Assembly (NCBI GenBank): GCA_021822495.1
Contig: JAKAQO010000004.1
Coordinates: 1-64,000, forward strand
Direction of reading: 5' to 3'
DNA: 64,000 nucleotides
Source: a bacterium
GTDB taxonomy: Bacteria; Elusimicrobiota; Elusimicrobia; UBA1565; UBA9628
In this document: one piece after another, positions 50,443 through 60,579 of the stretch
Numbering within the stretch: the first letter of the stretch is position 1
Layout: each line of letters begins with the position of its first letter
The notes under the pieces: generated by a model
The model's database searches: none
Told to the model about the DNA's origin: nothing
What the model saw: the letters and a program-made list of their open reading frames with translations, nothing else
Program-made: the position numbers and the translations under genes

Positions 50443-53115
50443 TTACTTCGGCGCGGGGCCTTCGACGATTTCCGCCATATCAGAAGGACGCAGCCACTTA
50501 AGAAAGGCCTGGCGGACGTCTTGGGCCGTAAGGCGAATATAGGTTTTAGCGGCGCGCTCAGGCTCATCCAAGGGAAGACCGAATTCCGAAAGAGAAAGCC
50601 ACTTATAAGCCACGTCGTCGAAACTTGATTCCCCTAAGGGAATGGAGCGAAGAAGAAGAATTTTTCCCTGCCGCAATTCCCGGGGGCTGACGTTTTTCTT
50701 TTGCATTGCCGCGATATCGTTTAACGCCAGGGTCTTGGCTTTGGAAACCTTGTCAGGGTCACAACCGTAGATCATTCCGTAAGTCGATCTCACCCTTCCT
50801 GCATCCCAATAAGAATGAGCGGTGTAGACTAGTCCCGTTTTTTTACGAAGATCCAAACTCAGTCTTGAGGCGTAAAAAGCTCCGCCAAAAATTTCATTTC
50901 CCAAATTGAGAGCGTAGTAATCCGGAGAAAGGCGATTCATCCCCACCGTTTGAATGAGTCTCACCTCGTCTTGAAGCCGGCTTGAATCGGGGACGTTGAC
51001 CTTGGAAAAATGATTGACCGGAACCGCCGGATAATCAATATTGGGTTTGGGCCCCACGGCTTTCCAGGAACCGAAATATTTCTCAATCACGCTTTTCGCC
51101 TGTTGAGGATCAACCTGACCAATGATGACCATCGTCGTCATGTCAGGGCGAAAAACCTTTTGATAATATTTCTTGACGTCTTTAAGGCTCAAATCCTTGA
51201 CCTTCTTGGGCGTAGCCTCGCGCAAAATCGGGTCGTTCTTAGGATAGAGGGCTTTGTTGACCGCGCGGTCCGTTAGATAACCCGGGCTTTGAAGTTCGCC
51301 AATGAGTTCATCGGACACTTCCGCGCGAACAATTTTAAAATTTCGCTTGGGAAGAGCCGGAGAGAGCTCGTTTTGAGCTAACAACTGAACTCCTTTCTCA
51401 AAATCTTTAGACAAAACATTCAAATAAAAATCCGTTCCAGCGCTTTCATCGGCGGCAATGTCATCCAAGGCTTTTTGAAACGCAATGCGGTTAAGACTCT
51501 TCGTCCCGTAGAAAAAAAGTTTATTTAAAACCCGGTCCACCCCTTTTTTCCCGGACGGGGTTTCGGTATCGGAATTAGACAGGATATACCCCATAATTGA
51601 AACGGTCGGGCTAATCGCTTCGGGCTCGACAATCAGCTGGAGGCCGTTGGATAAGCGGCTGACGATGGGGTGAAGAGTTAGAGGCGGAACGGCGAGACTT
51701 TGCACCGCCTTTTTCGCCCAGGACGGAAGCGGCACGGCTTTAACAGAAGATGAGGCAAAAGACTCTTGTCCCCCGAAACCTTTTCCCGAAATCGGTTTTC
51801 CCGAAGGCTGGGGAGTTAAGATGGCGGAAACAGAATGCTCAAAATCAATATATTTTTTGGCCACGCGCGCGACATCTTCCGGAGTCACTTTCTTAATCGC
51901 CTCGATATCCTCATCCGGAGACTGGCGCCCTTCTCCCGCCACCGCCTCCGACCATTCCATCGCAAGACCCTCGATTGAATTTTTCTGAAATTCCGCCGAG
52001 GCCACTTCCCGGCGTTTGGCCGCTGCGACAAAATCAGGATTGATTCCCTTGGACAATTCTTTTTCTAAGACCTTCTTGACCTTTTTGAGAAGTTTTTGAG
52101 AATTGGCGCCTTTGGGAAACCCCGCGATCGCAAAACCGATTCCGGCCTTGGGTAAGCCTTCGTAGGAAAATCCCGCAAAAAGAGCTTCGCCCGTGACCTG
52201 AAGTTCATAAAGAGGCCCTCTAGGGTTCGACAAGGCGTCCGAAAGAATCTGAGCGGCGGCGTAGTCCGGGCTGTCCGATCCGGGAAAGCGAAAGGCAAAA
52301 GCCGCCAATCCGTAAGGGCTGTCCGTATCCATTTTCTTGAGTGAAGACTTGACGGGACTAAAACTAAAATTCGGGCGCTTGGGCATCTTCACTTCTGGAA
52401 TCTTTCCGAAAAGCCTTTCCACAGTTTTAAAAGTTTTGGCGGGATTAACATCCCCCGCGATCACTAGAATGGCATTATTGGGGCCATACCAATCCTGATG
52501 AAATTTCCCCAAGTCCTTTGCCGTCGTCTTATCAAAAGACGGGCGCGTTCCCAGGGCGTCATGCTCATAGGGAGTTCCTTTAAAGAGAGCTTTAAGGAGT
52601 TTGGTGTAGAAAACGTATTCCGGATCCGATAAATCGCGAGACACTTCCTGCTCAATCGCGCCGCGCTCTTTATCCCAGGATGATTTTTTTGCCGAAATCG
52701 CCCGCATTCGGAGAGATTCGATATGCAAGACCGTATCCAAATATTGAGAGGGAACCGTGTAGAAGTACTGCGTTAAATTCTGTTGCGTGTCGGCGTTGAG
52801 GCGCCCGCCCACATCCGCCCCAATTTCAGCCAGCTGATCGGCGGAAAGCCCAGGGCTTCCGCGAAACATCATGTGTTCCATCGCATGGGCCGTTCCGGGA
52901 AAATCCGCGGGAACTTCATCGGAGCCAACCTTGTAATTCACTACGCTGGTCGCGACCGGAGACAAAGGATTGTAGACGATGATGACCTCAAGCCCATTTT
53001 TAAGCGTCTTCCTGAAAACCTGCCCAGCGGCAAGACCCGCCCCTTGCGACAAGAACGGAATAAACAAACCCACAAGCGCCATCACAATAACGCCCAGCTG
53101 ATTTTTATTTTTCAT
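50443..53115 (-). CDS. Exported M16-family zinc peptidase, two-unit (pitrilysin-like)
   Basis: An 890-residue protein. Signal peptide about 1-30. The first M16 unit has the inverted zinc motif HAMEH (His77, Glu80, His81) and a downstream ERGAIEQEV; the second unit (about 480-880) lacks a zinc site, as usual for the partner half. It probably degrades peptides in the periplasm. AAGGAG before ATG 53115 decides the start; the gene overlaps hemA by 11 bases. Confidence 0.92.
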   Translation of the reverse strand: MKNKNQLGVIVMALVGLFIPFLSQGAGLAAGQVFRKTLKNGLEVIIVYNPLSPVATSVVNYKVGSDEVPADFPGTAHAMEHMMFRGSPGLSADQLAEIGADVGGRLNADTQQNLTQYFYTVPSQYLDTVLHIESLRMRAISAKKSSWDKERGAIEQEVSRDLSDPEYVFYTKLLKALFKGTPYEHDALGTRPSFDKTTAKDLGKFHQDWYGPNNAILVIAGDVNPAKTFKTVERLFGKIPEVKMPKRPNFSFSPVKSSLKKMDTDSPYGLAAFAFRFPGSDSPDYAAAQILSDALSNPRGPLYELQVTGEALFAGFSYEGLPKAGIGFAIAGFPKGANSQKLLKKVKKVLEKELSKGINPDFVAAAKRREVASAEFQKNSIEGLAMEWSEAVAGEGRQSPDEDIEAIKKVTPEDVARVAKKYIDFEHSVSAILTPQPSGKPISGKGFGGQESFASSSVKAVPLPSWAKKAVQSLAVPPLTLHPIVSRLSNGLQLIVEPEAISPTVSIMGYILSNSDTETPSGKKGVDRVLNKLFFYGTKSLNRIAFQKALDDIAADESAGTDFYLNVLSKDFEKGVQLLAQNELSPALPKRNFKIVRAEVSDELIGELQSPGYLTDRAVNKALYPKNDPILREATPKKVKDLSLKDVKKYYQKVFRPDMTTMVIIGQVDPQQAKSVIEKYFGSWKAVGPKPNIDYPAVPVNHFSKVNVPDSSRLQDEVRLIQTVGMNRLSPDYYALNLGNEIFGGAFYASRLSLDLRKKTGLVYTAHSYWDAGRVRSTYGMIYGCDPDKVSKAKTLALNDIAAMQKKNVSPRELRQGKILLLRSIPLGESSFDDVAYKWLSLSEFGLPLDEPERAAKTYIRLTAQDVRQAFLKWLRPSDMAEIVEGPAPK

Positions 53116-54205
53116 TGACGACTCCTTTATTTTGCGATGCTTCAATTCTCCGCATTTTGGGGCGATTGGAATGTTTGAAACTCAGCTCACGGCCTTCTTT
53201 TAAGGCTTTAAGCCACTCATCCATCTCCGCAGTCTTGGAATCAATAATTTCTTTCGCTTTTTGAATTTCAGAGGCGCGGCCTTCCAAATTTTTAGCGACG
53301 ATATGCTCCAAGTCCTCAAGGCGGTAGAGGTACACATGCTCAAGCGTATGCACCGCTTCTTCAATGTCCCGCGGCATGGCGATATCTACCATGAAAAGAG
53401 AGCGCCCACGCCTATTTTTAAGCGATTTTTCAACCATTTCTTTCGTCAAAACTGCTTCGGGCGCTCCAGTCGAGGCAAGAACGATATCCACTTCCTGAAG
53501 GGCCTCCGCCCGGTTTTCCCACGGCAATACCGAAGCCTTAAAATTTTGGGCGAGAGTTTCGGCCCGATCGCGCGTGCGGTTTGAAACCATAATCTTTTGA
53601 GTTTTCTGACTCGACAGATGCCGGACCATCAGTTCCGCCATCTGTCCGGCGCCCAAAACCAAGACCGAACTCTCGGAAAGACGACCGAAAATACTTTGCG
53701 CGAGTTCCACCGCGACGGAGGCCACCGAGGTTTGACCGACGGAAATCCCAGTTTCGCTCCGAACTTTTTTACCGACAAAAAGCGCGCGTTGAAACAGGAT
53801 ATTTCCAATTTTTCCGGTGAACCCTTCCTTTTTCGCCCACTCGTAAGCCTCTTTGACTTGTCCTAAAATCTCCGTTTCCCCGACAACCAGGGAATCCAGC
53901 CCCGAGGCCACCTTGAGCAAATGTTCCACCGCCTCTAAGCCGCTGTAGAGATAAAGGTCCTCCTTGTCGGGATTTTTCCCGATTAAACCCTCAAAAAAAC
54001 GCAGGAGAACCTCCGGCCCGTCCGCCCCGTCTTTAAACCCGCAGGCATAAACCTCAAAGCGATTGCAGGTGGATAAAAAAACAACGTCGGCAATGGGGGA
54101 ATCTTTAATTTTTCGCGCAATCTCTTCTTGAGAAAAAAGAGACAGTTTTTCCCGCAAGGCCAGTTCCGCGGTTTTGTGACTGAGTCCGGCAACCACAATC
54201 TGCAT
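53105..54205 (-). CDS. hemA: Glutamyl-tRNA reductase
   Basis: A 366-residue HemA, first enzyme of the C5 haem pathway, reducing glutamyl-tRNA to glutamate-1-semialdehyde. VAGLSHKTAELALREKL and the catalytic Cys in LSTCNRFEVYA (near 50) are present, as are the NADPH-binding VLGAGQMAELMVRHL and the C-terminal dimerisation helix. It is slightly short at the C-terminus compared with common forms of about 420. It follows ccsA by 11 bases, linking haem supply to cytochrome c assembly. Confidence 0.95.
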   Translation of the reverse strand: MQIVVAGLSHKTAELALREKLSLFSQEEIARKIKDSPIADVVFLSTCNRFEVYACGFKDGADGPEVLLRFFEGLIGKNPDKEDLYLYSGLEAVEHLLKVASGLDSLVVGETEILGQVKEAYEWAKKEGFTGKIGNILFQRALFVGKKVRSETGISVGQTSVASVAVELAQSIFGRLSESSVLVLGAGQMAELMVRHLSSQKTQKIMVSNRTRDRAETLAQNFKASVLPWENRAEALQEVDIVLASTGAPEAVLTKEMVEKSLKNRRGRSLFMVDIAMPRDIEEAVHTLEHVYLYRLEDLEHIVAKNLEGRASEIQKAKEIIDSKTAEMDEWLKALKEGRELSFKHSNRPKMRRIEASQNKGVVNEK

Positions 54206-54216
54206 CGGCGCTTTAA

Positions 54217-55068
54217 TTATCCCTTGGAAAGATATCCGTGAAGCTCGCTTAAAAAATTAACTCCAGCGAAAGTGAAAACGACGCAGGCAAAACCCACCAT
54301 GGAGACATAAATCGCTTTTTTTCCGCGAAGCCCCATCAAGTAGCGCATATGCAAATAACCAGCATAGACTAGGGCGGTAATCAAAGCCCATGTTTCCTTG
54401 GGGTCCCATCCCCAAAACCTTCCCCAGGCGTTTTCCGCCCACACTCCGCCCATAATGATTCCGATAGTTAAAATCGGGAAAGCGGCCGCGATGATGCGGT
54501 AATTGAGATTGTCTAATTCTTCAATGGAAGGCAGGCGATAACACAAAGCGATGGGTTTTCGCGATTTAATCTGATGCTCCTGAACCAATAGGGCGAGCCC
54601 AACGCCAAAAGCATTTCCGAAAGCGGCATAAGCGCTCATCAAGACCATGGGATGGATATTGATCCAGTAACTTTGAAGAGCGGGAACCAAGCCGGAAATT
54701 TCAGGCGAAGCGACAAAAACGGCGACCCCAAGGCTTAAGGAAGCCCAGGGCAAAACAAACGCCCCTAGAATTCCCAAACGATGCCGACTCTCAATAATAA
54801 AAAAAATCGCGCAGACTGCCAAGGCCAAATAAGACAAGGCCCCAAAGAAAGTATTGATGGGCAAAAAATACCGGTTTTCTGAAATTTGCCAGAACGAATG
54901 AATGCGAAAAGCGAAACTGAGCAGATGAAGCGCGATTCCAATTCCTAAAAGATTCAGCATCCAACGGTTCCATTTCTCGTCTTTATACGCCAAATAGACA
55001 AAAGATAAGGCCGTGGCCGCCGAATATACCGCCAGGGTCATTTTAATCGTGATTAGCTCAAGACTCAT
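54217..55068 (-). CDS. ccsA: Cytochrome c assembly protein CcsA/ResC
   Basis: A 283-residue protein with about eight helices. The haem-handling WWD-type segment WAENAWGRFWGWDPKETWAL is intact near residue 215, with conserved His in flanking loops. Together with ResB it exports haem and attaches it to apocytochromes (System II). ATG 55068 follows GGAGG by 7 bases; a TTG at 55074 overlaps the resB stop and is less likely. Confidence 0.93.
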   Translation of the reverse strand: MSLELITIKMTLAVYSAATALSFVYLAYKDEKWNRWMLNLLGIGIALHLLSFAFRIHSFWQISENRYFLPINTFFGALSYLALAVCAIFFIIESRHRLGILGAFVLPWASLSLGVAVFVASPEISGLVPALQSYWINIHPMVLMSAYAAFGNAFGVGLALLVQEHQIKSRKPIALCYRLPSIEELDNLNYRIIAAAFPILTIGIIMGGVWAENAWGRFWGWDPKETWALITALVYAGYLHMRYLMGLRGKKAIYVSMVGFACVVFTFAGVNFLSELHGYLSKG

Positions 55069-55070
55069 GC

Positions 55071-56477
55071 TCAAGCCTCCATTTTATTAAAAGATAATCT
55101 TGATTTCATTTCCGCCGTTAAGCGGGCAAACTCTTTTTCAAAATCTCGCCCGCCTTTTGAGCTCCAAGCGCCAATAGAAATTTTAGTTTTTTCATTTTCA
55201 CCGCGTTCCAGAAGAACCCAAAAACGCCGGCGATGGAGATAGAAAAGCAAAATAAGCCCCAAAACCCACAAGAGAGCCCCCCCAATGACCCACGGATATC
55301 CCGGATCATAGGCAACTTGGATTCCCGAAAACAAAACAGGGTCAACAGAGACCAGAGAAAATGGCGGAACCTCCGCGTGTTCTAAAGTTCCGTCTGGATT
55401 TTCTTTAAGGCAAACCTTCGGATAGAGGACGAAAAGCCACAAGGGCGGCGTCGGTTTTCCCGCAACGGTAAATAAAAATCTCACCGCCGGATTTTTAAGG
55501 TCCAGGGAAGCGGTATCGGCGCGACCGTCTGAGATCGTAAAGTCCGGCATCAAAACGTCCGCCTCAACCGCAAACGGAGTCCCCGGAATCTTTTTAGGCA
55601 CGCGCTGCTGAAGGGTCAAGGTCGTCCCATCAAGATTTAATGTCGCGCTTCTAAACATTCCCGCCGCTCCCCAAGAAGCCTGATAAAAACGAATTCCGTG
55701 AATATCCAGGGGGTGATTAACGCGAATGGTTTTGGCTCCCAAAAGTTCGTCGCCGGCCTTAACGCGCAAAACCGAGGAGAAGAGACTTGGCTGAAAAGTT
55801 TTAGGGTAAAAATGGACGGTAAATTTTTCGACTGAAAGAGTCCAGGGACGGTTTTTCATCGCGGCCGTTTCCCCTTCCATCACCGGAACCATCTCGGTAA
55901 AGCCGTACAAGGCCTTAAGCCCAGCCCCAATCAAAATCACCACCAAGGCAATATGCGCGATATAAGAGCCCCAACGCTGCATCCGATGTTTGGTCGCTAA
56001 AAAAGCCGCGCCGGAGGAAGTCTTAACCTCATCATGGACGGCATAGTCTTGACCTTTAAAAAAAGATTTCGTTCTTTTAAAAGTCTCGTCAAAACCCAAA
56101 GATGAATCAAGAGAAGACTGAAAGGGTTTTAGACGCAAGGCTTCTTCTCTTTGCGCCCAATGTTTTTCAAGTTCTTCTTCATTGGTATTTTCCGGCGGCA
56201 AGGCCGTCGCATTAAGATCTGGAGGCTGATTCCAAAGCTTGCACACGATAATATCAAAAGCCATAAGCCCCAAAAGCGCTATAAAGTACCAGGTTTGATA
56301 GAGATGAAAGGCGCCAAAGAAATTGAGAATCCGAAATGAAAAAGGATGGAGCGAGCGGTACATCTCGACTTTATCCGGAGAAGTCTCGATCTGGGGGAGA
56401 AAGGTTCCAAGCGCGCTTAAGAGCGCGATAATGGCCCCTAAAATAATGTTAAAACGAATTGAACGGAAAAGTTTCAT
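55071..56477 (-). CDS. resB: Cytochrome c biogenesis protein ResB/Ccs1
   Basis: A 468-residue protein. Three N-terminal helices (about 7-25, 54-75, 155-172), a large periplasmic domain and a last helix (about 395-415) give the ResB layout. Partner of CcsA. The start MKLFRSIRFNIILG at 56477 overlaps the end of the repeated mini-cistron (ATGA), as the fabF-like gene does 20 kb away. Glycolytic genes lie upstream in the same direction. Confidence 0.92.
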   Translation of the reverse strand: MKLFRSIRFNIILGAIIALLSALGTFLPQIETSPDKVEMYRSLHPFSFRILNFFGAFHLYQTWYFIALLGLMAFDIIVCKLWNQPPDLNATALPPENTNEEELEKHWAQREEALRLKPFQSSLDSSLGFDETFKRTKSFFKGQDYAVHDEVKTSSGAAFLATKHRMQRWGSYIAHIALVVILIGAGLKALYGFTEMVPVMEGETAAMKNRPWTLSVEKFTVHFYPKTFQPSLFSSVLRVKAGDELLGAKTIRVNHPLDIHGIRFYQASWGAAGMFRSATLNLDGTTLTLQQRVPKKIPGTPFAVEADVLMPDFTISDGRADTASLDLKNPAVRFLFTVAGKPTPPLWLFVLYPKVCLKENPDGTLEHAEVPPFSLVSVDPVLFSGIQVAYDPGYPWVIGGALLWVLGLILLFYLHRRRFWVLLERGENEKTKISIGAWSSKGGRDFEKEFARLTAEMKSRLSFNKMEA

Positions 56478-56533
56478 GGTTTCCTTTCGTACAAATTTTG
56501 GAACCAACCATTTCCTCGCTTAGGCTCGGTCAT
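56474..56533 (-). promoter_or_regulatory. Repeated 60-base mini-cistron element (copy 2), upstream of resB
   Basis: A 20-codon frame (19 residues, MTEPKRGNGWFQ ... RKP) ends with TGA overlapping the resB ATG. It differs from the copy at 36378-36437 at 9 of 60 positions, has the same length, and keeps the SD (AAGG) and the TGGTTCC/GGAAACCA pairing. The 3' half also conserves a second frame in phase with the downstream gene (VPxFVxxET before Met). Unlike copy 1, it follows a 48-base gap after pgk. The role is unknown; see findings. Confidence 0.6.
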
Positions 56534-56581
56534 GCCGATTTTTCAAAGTGAACTAAAACCAGGGCTGGCACACCAAAAATT

Positions 56582-57793
56582 TTACGAGGAAATCGCCGAG
56601 AGCCCCGGCAAAACCTTGCCTTCTAAAAGCTCCAAACTCGCGCCGCCGCCGGTTGAACAATGACTCATCTGCTCGGAAAGACCGCTTTCGCTTAAAACCG
56701 CCAGGCTGTCTCCGCCACCGACAATCGTCACCGCTCCGTTTTTCCCGGCCTTGGCCATCGCCTCGGCGATCGCCTTACTTCCAGCCGAAAACTCCGGAAT
56801 TTCAAAGACTCCCATCGGGCCGTTCCAAAAGATGGTCTTGGCTTTTTCAATTTCTTCCAAGAAAATTTCAATCGTATGCGGACCAATGTCGGCGCCGATA
56901 AGCCCCTCCGGAATCGCCATTCCCTGAGTGACGGAAGTCTTAACGCCCGGCTTGATTTCTGAAACCGCCACATGATCGGCCGGAAGTAAGCAAGTCACCT
57001 TCTTAGCATAAGATTTGTCGATGACCGCCTGAGCATCTGCAATTTTCTCCTGATCAAGAAGAGACTTCCCAATCGAAACTCCTTGCGCCGCTAAAAACGT
57101 GTAGGCCATGCCGCCGCCAATGAGAAGGGTATCCACGCGGTCTAAAAGTTTGTTTAGAACTCGCAGTTTATCGGAAACCTTGGCCCCCCCAATAATCGCG
57201 ACAAAGGGTCTCGCTGGATTTCCAATCACCCGGTCCAAAAACTCAAGTTCTTTTTGTACCAGAAAACCAACGCAGGAAGGAAGTATCTTGGGAATCCCGA
57301 CGGTCGAGGCATGCGCGCGGTGAATGGCGCCAAAAGCGTCTTCGACAAAGACCTCGCCGAGGTTTGCCAAGCTCTTGGCGAACTCGGGATCGTTTTTTTC
57401 TTCGCCGGCATGAAAGCGAAGATTTTCCATCAAAACAATTTCGCCTTCTTTCAGGGCCAAAACCGCTTTTTTAGCCTCCGGCCCGACGCAATCCGAAGAA
57501 AAAGAGACCGGTATTCCAAGAATTTTTTCCAAGGCCTTCGCGACCGGCTTAAGGCTGTATTTCTCTTCAGGCTTTCCCTTGGGACGCCCCAAATGAGAGA
57601 TCAAAACAATTTTCGCCTTGGCTTCCATCAAGTATTTCAAGGTCGGCAAAGCCGCGCGCAAACGGCTGTCGTCAGAGACCTCGCCGCCATGAAGGGGAAC
57701 ATTAAAATCAACCCGGACCAAAACCTTTTTCTCTTGAACAGGCATTTCCTGCAACCTTTTCAGTTTCAAGGCCGGCTTTTGAGTTTCTTCCAT
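56582..57793 (-). CDS. pgk: Phosphoglycerate kinase
   Basis: A 403-residue PGK. VLVRVDFNVPL, the substrate-binding SHLGRPKG, GGAKVSDKLRVL and the C-terminal GGGDSLAVL are present. It makes ATP in lower glycolysis. Preceded by a GGGGGGA SD. It lies with gapdh on one strand, but an arginase-like gene separates them. Confidence 0.97.
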   Translation of the reverse strand: MEETQKPALKLKRLQEMPVQEKKVLVRVDFNVPLHGGEVSDDSRLRAALPTLKYLMEAKAKIVLISHLGRPKGKPEEKYSLKPVAKALEKILGIPVSFSSDCVGPEAKKAVLALKEGEIVLMENLRFHAGEEKNDPEFAKSLANLGEVFVEDAFGAIHRAHASTVGIPKILPSCVGFLVQKELEFLDRVIGNPARPFVAIIGGAKVSDKLRVLNKLLDRVDTLLIGGGMAYTFLAAQGVSIGKSLLDQEKIADAQAVIDKSYAKKVTCLLPADHVAVSEIKPGVKTSVTQGMAIPEGLIGADIGPHTIEIFLEEIEKAKTIFWNGPMGVFEIPEFSAGSKAIAEAMAKAGKNGAVTIVGGGDSLAVLSESGLSEQMSHCSTGGGASLELLEGKVLPGLSAISS

Positions 57794-57808
57794 TTTCCCC
57801 CCTGGGGT

Positions 57809-58717
57809 TTAATATATTCTTTTGCCCATGGCGGAACTAATCAGTTCCACCGCCAAGACCGCCGTCGAATTTTGAATATCTTCCAAAGGATTGACTTCCA
57901 CCATATCCAGCCCGAGAAGTTTTTTAGATTCAGACGCCATCTCCATAATTAAATGGGACTCGCGGTAAGTCAGCCCGCCTCTCTGGGTCGTACCAGTCCC
58001 CGGCGCTTGAATGGGATCGACAGCGTCAATATCGAAACTCAGGTGGAACCCTGCGGTTTCGCCCAGCACAATCGAAAGAGCTTGTTCCATCACTCGCGCC
58101 ATGCCCATCCGGTCAATATCCTGCATCGAAAAAACCTTGACTCCCGATTCCCTCAAATTGTCCGCCTCGCTTTCGTCCACGGTCCGCGTTCCCACCAAAC
58201 ACACATTTTTCGGGTTGACCTTGGGAGCAAAGCCTCCCAGTCGGACAAAAGGCGCATGTCCCATGCCGATGAGATGCGCGACCGGCATCCCGTGGATATT
58301 GCCGGAAGGCGAAGTTTTAGGCGTGTTGATATCGGCATGGGCATCCACCCACAAAAGACCAATAGAATTTCCCTTCTTCCGATAAGCTCCGGAAACGCCG
58401 GAGACGGTTCCCATCGCCAAGCTGTGATCCCCGCCCAGGGTCAGCGGGAAATGGCCGCCCCGGGCGGCCTTACGGACATTTTTTTCTAAATCGCGGCAAA
58501 CCTTTAGAATCGCCGGAGCGTTTTTAAGTTTTCTATTTTTGTAAGGAGACGGCTCTGGCACCAAAACGTCTCCACGATCTTCAACGGAAAGACCAATTTT
58601 ATCAAGAGATGAAATGAGCCCCGCTCTGCGAATGGCCGCGGGCCCGCCGGAAGCGCCTTGTTTGCTGGCCCCCAAATCAAGGGGAGCTCCCAAGACGATG
58701 ACCCGGCGTTTAGTCAT
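57809..58717 (-). CDS. Arginase/agmatinase/formiminoglutamase-family ureohydrolase
   Basis: A 302-residue ureohydrolase. Manganese-binding motifs are intact: GGDHSLAMG, DAHADINTP and SFDIDAVDP. The N-terminal VIVLGAPLDLGASKQGASGGP and the NIHGMPVAHLIG segment favour arginase over agmatinase. It would hydrolyse arginine to ornithine and urea. The start MTKRR at 58717 lies 6 bases after the gapdh stop; an in-frame TTG at 58726 overlaps it. Its place between gapdh and pgk is unusual. Confidence 0.88.
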   Translation of the reverse strand: MTKRRVIVLGAPLDLGASKQGASGGPAAIRRAGLISSLDKIGLSVEDRGDVLVPEPSPYKNRKLKNAPAILKVCRDLEKNVRKAARGGHFPLTLGGDHSLAMGTVSGVSGAYRKKGNSIGLLWVDAHADINTPKTSPSGNIHGMPVAHLIGMGHAPFVRLGGFAPKVNPKNVCLVGTRTVDESEADNLRESGVKVFSMQDIDRMGMARVMEQALSIVLGETAGFHLSFDIDAVDPIQAPGTGTTQRGGLTYRESHLIMEMASESKKLLGLDMVEVNPLEDIQNSTAVLAVELISSAMGKRIY

Positions 58718-58722
58718 GACAA

Positions 58723-59778
<1,056 letters not shown>

Positions 59779-59823
59779 CTACCGCTTTAAAAGCCGTTTT
59801 TCCAGTTTTGCTATGATATTTCT

Positions 59824-60579
59824 GTGAAATCAGCCAAAATTCGTTGGGGAGCTTTAAGTCTCTTGGCCGTATGGCTCAGCGGTTGCGCCTCTTATTATAC
59901 GCCCAAAACCCTCTATCTGGAAAAACCGTCCCTTTTGCCCATTCACGTCCAGGTGCCCGATACCCAGGTTTCAGTCGGCATTGTTTTTCTCGATTCTCCC
60001 AAACTGATTCATTTCTTTTTCACAAGAAAAGGCCTCGTTCGGCAAGATATCTTGCCGGTCTTAATCTCAATTGACTCAAAAGACCAAAAGATTTACTCAG
60101 CCACCCCACGTTCTTTCTATTTTGAAGCGGATGGGCGAATTTATAAACCGATTAGGCCGGAAGAAGTTTTTGACATCGCCTGGCAAAGCCAACATCCCTA
60201 CATCGTCGTTAAAAAAGCCGTCTATTATTCCTCACTGGTCATTTTTACGATCTTGACCGCCGGACTCGCTTCCGTCATCTGGGTTTTGCCAACGCCTTTC
60301 ACTCAACCTACTCCAGCCACTGATCCCTTTGGGCGAGATTTAACCTACAAATCATTCCCCAAGAAAGCTCTCATTCAACCCGGCGTTATGACAGGGGGCA
60401 TGATATTTTTTCATATGACGAATAAGATGAAAGACCCCTCTCGTGCCGCTTTCGTCATCCACCTCTCTCAAGAAACCTCGTCTTTTTCGGTTCATTCCGC
60501 CTCGGTCACTATTAAAACAACCGACCAGGAAGATTCTCAAAATGCGATCGATGTTCTTGAAAACTTCTTTAACTATTGA
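59824..60579 (+). CDS. Lipoprotein of unknown function
   Basis: A 251-residue protein with a lipoprotein signal: [21 protein letters not shown] places the lipid-bearing Cys at residue 21. A hydrophobic segment lies at about 140-158. The rest is beta-rich without a recognisable family. GTG 59824 lies 6 bases after an extended -10 TGCTATGAT (59809-59817), with no SD, so a leaderless message is likely. The stop overlaps the msrBA start region. Confidence 0.72.
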   Translation: MKSAKIRWGALSLLAVWLSGCASYYTPKTLYLEKPSLLPIHVQVPDTQVSVGIVFLDSPKLIHFFFTRKGLVRQDILPVLISIDSKDQKIYSATPRSFYFEADGRIYKPIRPEEVFDIAWQSQHPYIVVKKAVYYSSLVIFTILTAGLASVIWVLPTPFTQPTPATDPFGRDLTYKSFPKKALIQPGVMTGGMIFFHMTNKMKDPSRAAFVIHLSQETSSFSVHSASVTIKTTDQEDSQNAIDVLENFFNY

